Below, piece after piece: positions 1 to 9,095 of a stretch of DNA of 64,000 nucleotides. Made by a program: the position numbers and the translations under genes. The notes beneath the pieces were generated by a model, which worked only from the letters and a program-made list of their open reading frames with translations, made no database searches and was not told where the DNA came from. Origin of the DNA: an uncultured Granulosicoccus sp. (GTDB lineage Bacteria; Pseudomonadota; Gammaproteobacteria; Granulosicoccales; Granulosicoccaceae). The stretch's first letter is position 1; the number at the start of each line of letters is the position of its first letter. The stretch covers positions 186,001 to 250,000 of the forward strand of contig CALDSR010000004.1 in NCBI GenBank assembly GCA_937924505.1. Direction: 5' to 3'.

Positions 1-780
1 GTGCATTGTCACGTCCGAGAGCCGGACAGCGGCGCGCCAAGTCGGAAACTTGAATACTACCGCGAAGTCACTGATCGTATTCGCGACAGTGACGTCGATG
101 TGGTGTTGAATCTGACCGCGGGCATGGGTGGGGATCTGGTGTTTGGGTCGTCGTCTTCACCGTTACCGCTTGCCGAGAAAGGCACTGACATGATCGGCGC
201 GGAAGAACGCCTTGCCCATGTTGCTGAGTGTCTGCCGGAAATCTGTACGCTCGACTGTGGCACGATGAATTTTGCCGAAGCTGACTATGTCATGGTGAAT
301 ACGCCTGGCATGTTGCGGGATATGGCCAAGCAGATTCAGGCACTGGGTGTTCGTCCCGAGATCGAAGCATTTGATACGGGGCATCTGTGGCTTTCTCGGC
401 AACTGGTTGACGAGGGCTTGATCACATCGCCAGTACTCGTGCAGTTATGTATGGGGATTCCCTGGGGCGCCCCTAACGATTTGAATACCTTTATGGCCAT
501 GGTCAATGCGATGCCCAGTGACTGGGAGTTTTCCGCATTCTCGATAGGGCGCGATGAAATGGCTTATGCTGCCGCTGCTGTGCTCGCCGGTGGCAATGTG
601 CGCGTTGGGCTTGAGGACAATCTCTACCTTGCAAAAGGGCAGCTTGCGACCAATGCGCAGCTGGTGGAGCGAGCGGCAAACATCGTGAGCGGCATGGGGG
701 CGAATATTATTGGACCTGAGGATGTTCGAAAACGTCTGGCGTTGATTAAACGTGCGCCAGTCGATACCGGCGTTTCCTGA
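1..780 (+). CDS. Beta-keto acid cleavage enzyme (BKACE, DUF849), 5'-partial
   Basis: Zn-dependent BKACE enzymes transfer the acyl end of a beta-keto acid to acetyl-CoA, giving acetoacetyl-CoA or an analogue plus a shortened CoA ester or amine. The visible 259 residues open with HCHVREPDSG, which corresponds to the metal-binding HxHxR strand that normally follows an N-terminal segment of about 40 residues. The true start therefore lies before the window, and the GTG at base 1 is not a credible start. Other family segments are EAFDTGH, the QLCMGIPWGAP loop and the C-terminal VRVGLEDNLYL. The three following genes (acyl-CoA dehydrogenase, CoA ligase, CaiD-like hydratase) make a dehydrocarnitine-cleaving role attractive. 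That specificity is inferred from context and not read from active-site residues. Confidence 0.85.
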   Translation: MHCHVREPDSGAPSRKLEYYREVTDRIRDSDVDVVLNLTAGMGGDLVFGSSSSPLPLAEKGTDMIGAEERLAHVAECLPEICTLDCGTMNFAEADYVMVNTPGMLRDMAKQIQALGVRPEIEAFDTGHLWLSRQLVDEGLITSPVLVQLCMGIPWGAPNDLNTFMAMVNAMPSDWEFSAFSIGRDEMAYAAAAVLAGGNVRVGLEDNLYLAKGQLATNAQLVERAANIVSGMGANIIGPEDVRKRLALIKRAPVDTGVS

Positions 781-842
781 ATTACGCTGATAATCTGTTG
801 TGTGATGCGTAACGTCTGAAATACCACAGTGAGGAACACCGA

Positions 843-2003
843 GTGCAATTTGGACTGAACGAAGAGCAACAGCTGATTGTCGACACGGTCAGACAGTTTG
901 TCGAGCAGGAAATATATCCGCATGAGGACTCCGTTGAAAAAAGCGGCGTTGTTCCTGCTGACTTGGGAGAATCCATCAAACAAAAATGCATTGATGCAGG
1001 TTTTTATGCTGCCAACTTGCCTGAGGAAGTAGGCGGTGGTGGGCTGAGTCATCTTGATTTCACACTGCTTGAGCGCGAGCTTGGTCGAGGGTCTATGGCG
1101 CTAAATCATTTCTTTGGTCGACCATCGGGTATTTTGATGGGGTGCAATGAGGCGCAACGGGAACGTTATCTATTGCCCGCCGCAAGGGGTGAGAAATTTG
1201 ATGCGCTTGCGATGACCGAGCCAGATGCCGGTTCCGATGTGCGCGGTATGAAATGCACTGCAGTCGCCGATGGTGATGACTGGATTGTCAATGGCAGTAA
1301 ACATTTCATCTCTCATGCAAACGTGGCTGATTTTGTCATTGTGTTCATCGCCACTGGGGTTGAACATACCCCTCGAGGTGAGAAAAAACTGATCAGTTGC
1401 TTTTTGGTTGATCGCGGAACACCCGGGTTTGAAATTTTGCCGGGCTATGAGTCAGTATCGCATCGCGGATACCAAAACTGCATCTTGGCGTTTTCCGATT
1501 GCCGACTGTCAAGTGCGCATATTCTGGGTGAGGTGCATCGCGGTTTTGATCTGGCTAACGACTGGCTATATGGCACGCGTCTAACCGTTGCCGCGATGTG
1601 TGTCGGCCGGGCGCGTCGTGTGTTTGAAATGGCATTGCCCTATGCAGCGGAGCGAAAACAGTTCGGCCAGACGATTGGTCGGTTTCAAGGCGTGTCTTTT
1701 CAATTGGCTGATATGATCACTGAAATAGATGCTGCGGACTGGTTGACTTTATCAGCAGCATGGCGCCTTGATCAGGGCTTGCCGGCAAACCGTGAGATTG
1801 CCAGCGCCAAACTTTATGCGTCTGAAATGCTTGCTCGGGTCACCGATGCTGCGCTTCAGATTTTCGGTGGTATGGGATTGATGAATGATTTGCCGCTTGA
1901 GCGCTTTTGGCGTGATGCACGGGTGGAACGTATCTGGGATGGTACGAGTGAAATTCAGCGTCATATCATCAGTCGTGATCTTTTAAGACCCTTGGGTTCC
2001 TGA
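843..2003 (+). CDS. Acyl-CoA dehydrogenase (possible gamma-butyrobetainyl-CoA dehydrogenase)
   Basis: FAD flavoenzyme of 386 residues, the usual length, introducing a 2,3 double bond into an acyl-CoA and passing electrons to ETF. It starts at GTG 843, preceded by GAGG at about 830. Family landmarks are the AMTEPDAGSDV flavin segment near residue 122, NGSKHFIS near 150, RKQFGQTIGRFQ near 277 and the C-terminal QIFGGMGLMND and WDGTSEIQRHIISR. The GTSE segment carries a glutamate at the position that serves as catalytic base in many members. The next gene begins 3 bases after the stop, so the two are co-transcribed. Operon context suggests a substrate such as gamma-butyrobetainyl-CoA, parallel to CaiA or BcoB-type enzymes. 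The precise substrate is inference. Confidence 0.9.
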   Translation: MQFGLNEEQQLIVDTVRQFVEQEIYPHEDSVEKSGVVPADLGESIKQKCIDAGFYAANLPEEVGGGGLSHLDFTLLERELGRGSMALNHFFGRPSGILMGCNEAQRERYLLPAARGEKFDALAMTEPDAGSDVRGMKCTAVADGDDWIVNGSKHFISHANVADFVIVFIATGVEHTPRGEKKLISCFLVDRGTPGFEILPGYESVSHRGYQNCILAFSDCRLSSAHILGEVHRGFDLANDWLYGTRLTVAAMCVGRARRVFEMALPYAAERKQFGQTIGRFQGVSFQLADMITEIDAADWLTLSAAWRLDQGLPANREIASAKLYASEMLARVTDAALQIFGGMGLMNDLPLERFWRDARVERIWDGTSEIQRHIISRDLLRPLGS

Positions 2004-2006
2004 TAT

Positions 2007-4220
2007 ATGATCGATCGATATCGTCGTTTGTTTCGACCGACTTCCATTGCTGTGTTTGGGGGCACCTGGGCTGAGAATGTTGTTGCGCAATGTAAAGCTC
2101 AAGGGTTTGTTGGCGACATATGGCCTGTGCATCCGAGTCGCGATAGCATGGGTAGTGTGCCTTGCTTTAACAGTATCGACGACCTGCCGGGTGTTCCCGA
2201 TGCAAGCTTTATCGGGGTCAACCGTGAAGCGACTATCGAGATTGTTAGCCAGTTATCCAGTCGTGGGGCGGGTGGCGCTATCTGTTTCGCTTCAGGGTTC
2301 AGTGAGGCCGCAGCTGAAGATGTGTCGGGCGATGCATTGCAAGCCAGGTTATTGGAGGTCGCGGGCGATATGCCAATCGTTGGGCCAAATTGTTATGGGT
2401 TTATCAATTATGTCGATGGTGCGATGTTATGGCCGGATCAGCACGGTGGTCAGCACGTAGACCGTGGTGTTGCATTGGTAACGCAATCGTCGAATATTGC
2501 AATCAATCTCACCATGCAACAGCGTGGTTTACCGATCGCCTATGTATTGACTGCCGGTAATCAGGCACAGTCAAGCCTTGCAGATCTCGCCGCTGCGGTT
2601 CTTGACGATGATCGAGTGACGGCGCTGGGCCTGCATATTGAAGGGTTCAAGGATGTGCGTGCTTTTGAAGCGCTTGCGGCTCTGGCCCACAAGAAGAAAA
2701 TCCCTATTGTGGCGCTTAAAACTGGCGAGATAGCGTCTTCGCGCGCCGCATTGATGTCACATACGCGTTCCATTTCTGGTGACGATGCTGCGAGCGATGC
2801 GTTTCTGAAAAGGCTGGGTATTGCAAGAGTGCACAGCTTCAATGTCTTGATTGAAACGCTGAAGGTATTGCATGCTCATGGTGTTGTGAGCGGTAATCGC
2901 CTCGTATCAATGAGCTGCTCTGGGGGCGAAGCTGCACTGCTTGGTGATGCGGCTGCACGACATGGAATTGATTGTCCCGATCTCGAATCTACACAGCGTG
3001 AAAAACTGCGCGCGATATTAGGTGGTCGTGTAGCTTTGGCCAATCCACTTGATTACCACACTTATATATGGAATGACCCGGATGCAATGACTGCCATGAT
3101 GAGTGCCGCAATGGACGGTCCGTTTGATAGTAGCGTCCTGGTTCTGGATTATCCGAGACTTGATCGCTGCGAAGTGTCATCCTGGGATGTTGCAGTGGAT
3201 GCCTACATTAAAGCGGGGGAAACATTCGACGGATTGCAGGCGGTTTTGGCAACCTTGCCAGAAAATCTGCCGGAATCTGTCAGTCAGAAATTGCTGGCGG
3301 CCAGTATCGTACCCTTGTCAGGCGTTGATGACGGACTGATTGCGATATCGGTCGCGGCATGGTTAGGTCGTCGTGCAGCTGATTCCCTGCCACCGCCAGT
3401 GTGGCTAAATGAATATTCTTCGGGAGATTTGCCCGAAGTCCAGGTAGCCGGTTTACGTCTTGTGTCTAATTCCGGTGATGGCAAGCGTAGCAATGCTCGT
3501 AAGTTAAGCGACGACGTTTGGGGGCGTCATGCGGCAGAAGCATCCAAGCGGTCCAACACACGATTGCTTGATGAAATTGCGGCGAAACGGTGGCTGGCTC
3601 GTTACGGTAGTACCGTCCCTACAGGCGTTCGTTTGTCTTTTGCTGATGTTCGATCAACACGACGACTGACTCGAGCGCTCGACAAAGCATCACCAGTGTT
3701 GTCTTATCCGTTGGTTGCGAAAGGATTGGGAATTGCGCACAAAAGTGATGTCAATGCGATTCAACTCGGTATTGATGATCGCCGTCGTCTTGAGCGTGCC
3801 ATTCGCAATATTGAGTGTGACGGAGGTTGCCTGATCGAGGAGCAGGTTACTGAAGGTGTAGCAGAACTGTTGGTCAGCGTCGTGCCCGATGCGGTTCATG
3901 GTTTGGTGTTGACGGTTGCTGCCGGTGGCATCAATGCGGAAATTCTTGACGATGCCTGTCAGGCATTGCTGCCGGTGTCTCGGTCGGAAGTGGATGACAT
4001 GCTGGGTTCATTGCGATGTAATGCGCAGCTTCGTGGCTATCGAGGAGGTGCAATGGTTGATCGTCGCGCCTTGCTTGATGCTATTGATGCCATACAACAA
4101 GCCGCCTTGCAACTCGGTCCGAGACTGGTCGAGCTCGAAGTGAATCCATTGATCTGCGCTCCGGAGCGATGCGTAGCGGTAGACGCACTGATTGCCGTGC
4201 GTGATCTTCCACTGAGTTAA
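2007..4220 (+). CDS. Acyl-CoA synthetase, ADP-forming type (CoA-binding plus ATP-grasp)
   Basis: A 737-residue single-chain acid-CoA ligase of the NDP-forming family. Residues 5-130 form the CoA-binding Rossmann domain (IAVFGG near 14, PNCYGF near 130). Residues about 150-460 form the two succinyl-CoA-ligase-like domains, with SHTRSISGDD containing the histidine expected to carry phosphate. Residues about 515-735 form an ATP-grasp domain with YPLVAKG, HKSDVNAI, a GG-rich loop and ELEVNPL. Such enzymes activate a carboxylate with ATP, CoA and release of ADP. The gene sits 3 bases after the acyl-CoA dehydrogenase and upstream of the CaiD-like hydratase. It probably supplies the CoA ester for that pathway, doing what AMP-forming CaiC does in E. 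coli. Substrate not proven. Confidence 0.85.
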   Translation: MIDRYRRLFRPTSIAVFGGTWAENVVAQCKAQGFVGDIWPVHPSRDSMGSVPCFNSIDDLPGVPDASFIGVNREATIEIVSQLSSRGAGGAICFASGFSEAAAEDVSGDALQARLLEVAGDMPIVGPNCYGFINYVDGAMLWPDQHGGQHVDRGVALVTQSSNIAINLTMQQRGLPIAYVLTAGNQAQSSLADLAAAVLDDDRVTALGLHIEGFKDVRAFEALAALAHKKKIPIVALKTGEIASSRAALMSHTRSISGDDAASDAFLKRLGIARVHSFNVLIETLKVLHAHGVVSGNRLVSMSCSGGEAALLGDAAARHGIDCPDLESTQREKLRAILGGRVALANPLDYHTYIWNDPDAMTAMMSAAMDGPFDSSVLVLDYPRLDRCEVSSWDVAVDAYIKAGETFDGLQAVLATLPENLPESVSQKLLAASIVPLSGVDDGLIAISVAAWLGRRAADSLPPPVWLNEYSSGDLPEVQVAGLRLVSNSGDGKRSNARKLSDDVWGRHAAEASKRSNTRLLDEIAAKRWLARYGSTVPTGVRLSFADVRSTRRLTRALDKASPVLSYPLVAKGLGIAHKSDVNAIQLGIDDRRRLERAIRNIECDGGCLIEEQVTEGVAELLVSVVPDAVHGLVLTVAAGGINAEILDDACQALLPVSRSEVDDMLGSLRCNAQLRGYRGGAMVDRRALLDAIDAIQQAALQLGPRLVELEVNPLICAPERCVAVDALIAVRDLPLS

Positions 4221-4270
4221 TTGACGACGTTGTCCTGAGTCACCTCAACAGTCAAAGGTTGAACATTACG

Positions 4271-5065
4271 ATGATCGAATTGAATACGGGGCCCATTCAG
4301 ACCCGACGTGAAGAAACCATTCTCGAAGTCACTATCGATCGCCCCAAGGCCAATGCGATTGATCTGCTTACCAGTCGTTTGATGGGTGACGTCTTTATGG
4401 ATTTTCGCGATGACGATTCGCTGCGTATAGCGATATTGCGTGCGCAGGGCGAAAAGTTTTTCTCCGCTGGCTGGGATTTGAAGGCAGCAGCGGGCGGCGA
4501 TGCGGTCGATGGTGACTATGGCATTGGTGGCTTTGGTGGCTTGCAGGAATTGGGTCACCTTAACAAGCCGGTTATCTGCGCTGTCAATGGAATCTGCTGT
4601 GGCGGTGGGCTTGAAATAGCCTTGTCCTGCGATCTGATCATTGCAAGCGAAAATTCGACGTTTGCATTACCCGAAATACGCTCGGGCACGGTCGCCGATG
4701 CGGCTTCAATCAAATTGCCGAAACGCATTCCTTATCATGTGGCAATGGATTTGTTACTCACGGGGCGCTGGTTTGATGCCGAAGAGGCGCTGCGCCTTGG
4801 CTTGCTCAAGTCGGTTGTATCGTCGAATGATCTGCGTGAAGAGGTCTGGTCTGTAGCGCGTCATCTGGCCTCGGGGCCGCCGCTAGTCTATGCAGCGATC
4901 AAGGAAGTTGTGCGTGAGGCGGAGGATATGCGCTTTCAGGATATGCTCAATCGCGTGAGCAATCGGCAGTTACGGACGGTCGATAAACTTTACAGCTCGG
5001 AAGATCAGCTGGAGGGGGCCAAAGCATTTGCCGAGAAACGTGATCCTGTGTGGCGTGGTCGATAA
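4271..5065 (+). CDS. caiD: Enoyl-CoA hydratase family, CaiD-like (carnitinyl-CoA dehydratase)
   Basis: Crotonase-fold protein of 264 residues. The N-terminal IDRPKANAID, the EKFFSAGWDLKAAA oxyanion segment, NGICCGGGLEIAL, and the C-terminal AFAEKRDPVWRGR match CaiD of E. coli closely as I know it. CaiD interconverts crotonobetainyl-CoA and L-carnitinyl-CoA. I place the start at ATG 4271, with AAAGG 12 bases upstream. An in-frame TTG at 4259 directly abuts that site and is unlikely. The gene is last in the operon, 50 bases after the ligase. One oddity is SGTVADAASIKLPKRIPYHVA, where many CaiD proteins have a glycine-rich GIVPDSGG stretch carrying an acidic active-site region. Activity on carnitinyl-CoA is therefore likely but not certain. 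Confidence 0.8.
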   Translation: MIELNTGPIQTRREETILEVTIDRPKANAIDLLTSRLMGDVFMDFRDDDSLRIAILRAQGEKFFSAGWDLKAAAGGDAVDGDYGIGGFGGLQELGHLNKPVICAVNGICCGGGLEIALSCDLIIASENSTFALPEIRSGTVADAASIKLPKRIPYHVAMDLLLTGRWFDAEEALRLGLLKSVVSSNDLREEVWSVARHLASGPPLVYAAIKEVVREAEDMRFQDMLNRVSNRQLRTVDKLYSSEDQLEGAKAFAEKRDPVWRGR

Positions 5066-5214
5066 GGGATTTTCGTCGGTGATGGAGTGAATCGACATTC
5101 GCTGTTTAACAGCCATCAAAACGCGTTCAAAACGTCTTCTAAGGTCTGTTTTGGGTGGTTTTTTCGAACTTTTTTCAAGGTAATCAACTGTTTGGCGTGG
5201 TCCGACCCCGATCC

Positions 5215-7038
5215 TTATTCCACGGTGACGCTTTTGGCGAGGTTGCGGGGTTGGTCGACATCGCGTTTCAGGGCGAGCGCGGTGTAGTAGGCGAGCAATT
5301 GCAGGCTGATGCCGAGTACGATGGGTTGTAGTAGCGGATCGATGTGTGGCGCAATCAGCAGATGATCCGCAAGTTCCCCGATTCGTTTTGTGTCTTTGGC
5401 ATCGGTCAGTGCAATGACCGGAGCACCGCGTGCCTTGATCTCTTCAAGCGAAGACAATGTCTTTCTTAACAATGCTGTTTCGGGTAGCACGACCACACAG
5501 GGGGTCTTGTTGGTCACCAGTGCCAATGGACCATGTTTGAGCTCTGAGGCAGGATAAGCCTCGGCATGAATATAGGAAATTTCCTTAAGCTTCTGCGCGC
5601 CCTCAAGGGCCACGGGAAAGCCTGCGGTGCGACCGACATAGAATGCGCTGGATGCAGACTTTATTTTGTTGGCAATTTTCTTGACGAGTGCCCGGCTCTC
5701 AAGAACTGATGCGACAGCACTTGGCAATGCTTCGAGTGATTCGACTAGATGTGCGCCGCGCTGTGGTGATACATCACGCAAGCGGCCAAGCATGATCGCC
5801 AACAAGGCGAAAACGGTCAGCATGCTGGTGTACGCTTTGGTTGACGCAACCGAGACTTCCGGTCCGGCATGCATATAGATTCCGCCATCAACTTCTCGAG
5901 CGATCGTGCTACCAACGCTGTTGACTATGCCGAGAACAAACCCACCTTTCCGTCGAATTTCACGTAAGGCCGCCAGGGTATCAAACGTTTCACCGGACTG
6001 ACTGACCACAATATATAAGGTATTGCTTTCAATCACGGGATTTCGATAGCGAAACTCTGCTGCAGCTTCGGCATCACACGGAATTCGAGCAAGTTCTTCA
6101 ATCATGTGCGCGCCTGCCATGCCAGCATAAAATGCGGAACCGCAGCCTAAAATCTTGATGCGCCGAGTGTCGAGGAGGTCTCGTGGTTGCAGGTTAAGCC
6201 CGCCGAGATGAGTGGTTGAGAAGCGATGATCAATACGCCCACGCAGGGTGCGCTCGATGGTTTCCGGTTGATCAAGAATTTCTCTTAGCAGAAAGTGTGC
6301 ATGACCGCCCTTGTCATAGTCTTCGACTGCTCCTTGCAAGGTGGTTCGAGCTTTCTCGCTGGGTGCTGCATCGAGTGTGGTTACCGAGAAACCCTCAGGT
6401 GTTAATTCCGCGATCTCACCATCGTCGAGATGAACAATCTCACGGGTATAACGAGACAGAGCTGACATGTCAGAAGCGGCGAGCATTTCCCCATCGCCGA
6501 TACCTAGAATGACCGGGCTGCCGTTACGTGCAACCACGATAGTCTTGGGTGATTCGCTATCAACAACGGCGAGACCATAGGTGCCTTGAACCATGGCGAG
6601 TGTTTCCCGTACACGTTCAATCAGGCTGCCGCTTGCATTGGCTATCAAATGAGCAAACAACTCGGTATCGGTCTCTGATTTGAACGTCACACCTTGGGCA
6701 AGCAAACGCTGCTTGAGACTATCGGCGTTCTCGATGATGCCGTTGTGTACCACCGCAATGCGTTCCGAGGTGTCCAGATGAGGGTGCGCATTCTCATCGG
6801 TTGGTGCGCCATGTGTTGCCCATCGAGTATGGCCGATGCCACAGTTACCTGACAAACTTGGCGGCAGCTGTGCCTCGAGCATCGATAGCTTGCCGGCCGA
6901 CTTGTAATGCCGCAGACGTTTCCGTGCAATCAATGCCAACCCGGCGGAGTCATATCCTCGGTATTCGAGGCGTTTGAGCCCGTCAAGCAGTACTGGACCG
7001 GCTGTTTTCAAACCTGTATAGGCGATAATCCCGCACAT
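5215..7038 (-). CDS. glmS: Glutamine-fructose-6-phosphate aminotransferase
   Basis: Makes glucosamine-6-phosphate from fructose-6-phosphate and glutamine, the first step toward UDP-GlcNAc for peptidoglycan and LPS. At 607 residues it is full length. The mature N-terminus begins with the nucleophile in MCGIIAYTG (Cys2). The class II amidotransferase domain covers about 1-220 (GIGHTRWATHG, SETDTELFAHL). Two SIS isomerase domains follow (ILGCGSAFYAG, VVSQSGETFDT, then SYIHAEAYPASELKHGP), ending in LAKSVTVE. It faces the caiD-like gene tail-to-tail across about 150 bases. The small gene 7057-7329 lies immediately upstream, 18 bases away, and is probably co-transcribed. I see no glmS ribozyme in the leader. 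Confidence 0.98.
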   Translation of the reverse strand: MCGIIAYTGLKTAGPVLLDGLKRLEYRGYDSAGLALIARKRLRHYKSAGKLSMLEAQLPPSLSGNCGIGHTRWATHGAPTDENAHPHLDTSERIAVVHNGIIENADSLKQRLLAQGVTFKSETDTELFAHLIANASGSLIERVRETLAMVQGTYGLAVVDSESPKTIVVARNGSPVILGIGDGEMLAASDMSALSRYTREIVHLDDGEIAELTPEGFSVTTLDAAPSEKARTTLQGAVEDYDKGGHAHFLLREILDQPETIERTLRGRIDHRFSTTHLGGLNLQPRDLLDTRRIKILGCGSAFYAGMAGAHMIEELARIPCDAEAAAEFRYRNPVIESNTLYIVVSQSGETFDTLAALREIRRKGGFVLGIVNSVGSTIAREVDGGIYMHAGPEVSVASTKAYTSMLTVFALLAIMLGRLRDVSPQRGAHLVESLEALPSAVASVLESRALVKKIANKIKSASSAFYVGRTAGFPVALEGAQKLKEISYIHAEAYPASELKHGPLALVTNKTPCVVVLPETALLRKTLSSLEEIKARGAPVIALTDAKDTKRIGELADHLLIAPHIDPLLQPIVLGISLQLLAYYTALALKRDVDQPRNLAKSVTVE

Positions 7039-7056
7039 GATGCAGCGTTTCTCTGT

Positions 7057-7329
7057 TTAGCCGTAAATAGTCCGTCGGATTTGCCGTTCGGTCATCGGTT
7101 CAGCGGTGAACCGATAGCTGCCAAGCTCCTCCTGCAGGCGTTTATAAATTGTCGAATTGTTCAATCCGGCTTTTTGTAACTCGTGATGGCGCCGACGGAT
7201 GAAATCTGCAGGCGCCTCGTGATAAAAGGCGAGCACCTCAGTGACCAGCCGGGTAGCCTCAGACGCATTGAGCGTGCTGTGGCGACACAGATGGTCAACG
7301 AGCTCGTCAGGCAGTTGATCCGTCGACAT
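7057..7329 (-). CDS. Small conserved-looking protein upstream of glmS
   Basis: Ninety residues from ATG 7329. I chose this start because the longer in-frame reading to 7521 would overlap the 5' end of alkB on the other strand and has unstructured composition. The product is rich in Leu, Arg and Glu, predicted helical, without signal peptide or membrane segment. A central basic stretch FIRRRHHELQKAG and a C-terminal TERQIRRTIYG suggest a nucleic-acid or ribosome contact, though I recognise no family. It sits 18 bases upstream of glmS on the same strand and divergent from alkB. A perfect inverted repeat lies 30 bases before its start. Function unknown. Confidence 0.6.
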   Translation of the reverse strand: MSTDQLPDELVDHLCRHSTLNASEATRLVTEVLAFYHEAPADFIRRRHHELQKAGLNNSTIYKRLQEELGSYRFTAEPMTERQIRRTIYG

Positions 7330-7358
7330 GGCAGGAAGATGGACTGGATAGAAGTCAA

Positions 7359-7375
7359 GGGCAAATATTTTGCCC
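7359..7375. promoter_or_regulatory. Inverted repeat between glmS-side gene and alkB
   Basis: Arms GGGCAAA and TTTGCCC with a 3-base centre lie in the 77-base space between the divergent starts at 7329 (-) and 7407 (+). It could be an operator or a leader hairpin. There is no T tract, so it is not a terminator. No known operator matches. Confidence 0.3.
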
Positions 7376-7406
7376 GAAAAAAGGTAGGAGAATTGTAATA
7401 TCGCCC

Positions 7407-8030
7407 ATGAATGATCTTTTTTGCGATGAGAATACGGTGCTTCCAGGGGTGCATCTGCTGAAAGGCTTTGCGGATGCGAGCGTTTTGTTGCCCCATTTGA
7501 TGGCGATTGTTGACTCGGCACCGTTACGCCAGATGGAAACCAGTCGCGGTTTCAAAATGTCAGTGTCACAAACCAATTGTGGGCAACGTGGCTGGGTGTC
7601 GGATCGACGTGGGTATCGCTATACAGCCAATGACCCGCTGACAGGCAGGCCTTGGCCCTCAATGCCGGAGGTTTTCCGGCAGTTGGCCGCCGAGGCTGCA
7701 GCCGCGGCCGCTTTTGCGAATTTCTGCCCTGATGCTTGCCTGATCAACTGTTATTCACCTGGCACCCAGATGGGCGCACATCAGGATAAAGACGAGCCGG
7801 ACGTCTCGCAGCCGATTGTCTCGGTTTCGCTGGGCATTCCGGCGCGTTTCTACATTATTGGAGCTGAACGCCGTGGCAGTTCAACGGCGATAGATCTTGA
7901 AGATGGTGATGTTGTCGTATTTGGTGGCCCCGCAAGGCGTTACTATCACGGGGTGCGTAAATTGAAAGCGGCGACTGATCCGCAATTTGGTTCATACCGT
8001 TGGAATTTGACGTTTCGTCGGGCGCTATAA
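7407..8030 (+). CDS. alkB: DNA oxidative demethylase AlkB
   Basis: Fe(II)/2-oxoglutarate dioxygenase of 207 residues that removes methyl groups from 1-methyladenine and 3-methylcytosine in DNA or RNA. Strong resemblance to E. coli AlkB includes RGWVSDRRGYRY, NDPLTGRPWPSMP, PDACLINCYSPG and HQDKDEPDVSQPIVSVSLG. The HxD iron ligands are in HQDKDEPD near residue 127, the distal iron histidine is in RYYHGV near 181, and the 2-oxoglutarate-binding arginines are in YRWNLTFRR at the C-terminus. AGGAG at about 7385 is 17 bases before the ATG, a rather long spacing. Not next to ada, which lies 43 kb away. A monocistronic unit is likely. Confidence 0.96.
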   Translation: MNDLFCDENTVLPGVHLLKGFADASVLLPHLMAIVDSAPLRQMETSRGFKMSVSQTNCGQRGWVSDRRGYRYTANDPLTGRPWPSMPEVFRQLAAEAAAAAAFANFCPDACLINCYSPGTQMGAHQDKDEPDVSQPIVSVSLGIPARFYIIGAERRGSSTAIDLEDGDVVVFGGPARRYYHGVRKLKAATDPQFGSYRWNLTFRRAL

Positions 8031-8151
8031 GGCGTTCGGTTTCCGACGTTTAATTGACCACCAAAAGCCTCCTGACTACCATCGGCGCTCCGTTTCCGGC
8101 AAAAGCACATGATTCTGTTTCGCGTATTTAAAAATTGGTGGCCTGAGTAGC

Positions 8152-8982
8152 ATGTACTTTCGCTTGTTTATTCAGCTGACGTGCCTGGCACTGATGGCAT
8201 CGACCGCAATTGCAGGTGAGAACGCATTGATTGCGGGCGGCTTGGGTTCAACGGATCCAGACAAGACGCAGGGGGCGTCAGAGTCTGAAAACCGGCTTGT
8301 CCCCACAATTGCGCCTATCGATACGGTTCATGTCGGCGTGGGGAACCAGTGGGAATTTTACTTGCGAGGGCGCACAAGATCGGGCGAGCCACCGACCATC
8401 ATTGGTGTAGTTTTGCCATCGGGTGCCGTCATGACAGATGTTGGTGACGGGTGGTCTCTCATCTATTGGCAGCCGCGGCCCGAGGATGTTGGCCGTCATG
8501 TGCTGACCATTCGAGCGATGGACAAGGATGATCCGAACCTTGTGTTTGAACGAGATGTCGAGGTTGAGGTTCAAGCTGTCGACGGCGATAATACTCGCGA
8601 GTCGATGATTCCAGCTGCCGCTAGTCCGAGTGGTTCTGCTGTGCTTGCCGCGGGTAGCTCAGACCAGGCGCCGACGCTCGGACCGATTGCCACGCATATC
8701 GTCAGCGCCGGAAAAACGCTGACGATTCGAGTGACGCCGGAATACGATCATGAGCTACCGCCTATCATCCGCATTGACCGGCTACCCGCAAACGCCAGTT
8801 TCGACGCAAATAAAGATGGCAGTCGAACTTTCTTTTGGCCGACAGGTAATCGCGATCAAGGACAGCATCGATTTCGCATCACCGTCATTCACCCGGACGA
8901 TGCGTCGCTGAAGACGACACGAGAATTGACGGTTATTGTCGGTGATCCATCACAGCAATCAACTTTTCCCACCGATCGCTGA
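8152..8982 (+). CDS. Exported protein with two Ig/cadherin-like domains, unknown
   Basis: 276 residues with a clear signal peptide (about 1-22, ending STAIA-G). The mature part shows two related beta-sandwich-like repeats, about 48-142 and 173-270. Each opens with P-T-(I/L)-x-P-I and closes with a (H/R)-x-(F/L)-T-I-x-x-x-DPD or HPDD type strand and a valine-rich end strand. This pattern recalls bacterial Ig-like domains of the putative-Ig or cadherin-like kind, usually found in surface proteins. Between them is an Ala/Ser/Gly linker. No catalytic motif, lipobox or C-terminal anchor is visible. Flanked by alkB (121 bases upstream) and an EamA transporter. A periplasmic or secreted binding role is a guess. 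Confidence 0.65.
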   Translation: MYFRLFIQLTCLALMASTAIAGENALIAGGLGSTDPDKTQGASESENRLVPTIAPIDTVHVGVGNQWEFYLRGRTRSGEPPTIIGVVLPSGAVMTDVGDGWSLIYWQPRPEDVGRHVLTIRAMDKDDPNLVFERDVEVEVQAVDGDNTRESMIPAAASPSGSAVLAAGSSDQAPTLGPIATHIVSAGKTLTIRVTPEYDHELPPIIRIDRLPANASFDANKDGSRTFFWPTGNRDQGQHRFRITVIHPDDASLKTTRELTVIVGDPSQQSTFPTDR

Positions 8983-9095
8983 CTCAAGCAACTATCTTGT
9001 CTTGATGTTCCTTTTGCGCTTGGCGAACGAGGCCTTGCATCGATCAGGTTCTGCTGCATTAGTGTAAGCTGCGAAATTGATCCAGAGGCGCCGAC

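Noticed and set aside
7039..7056. glmS ribozyme upstream of glmS
   Set aside because: Only 18 bases separate glmS from the preceding gene and no ribozyme core is seen, as expected outside Firmicutes.
7330..7521. 64-residue N-terminal extension of the small gene before glmS
   Set aside because: Would overlap the alkB 5' end, and ATG 7329 gives a compact product with better spacing.
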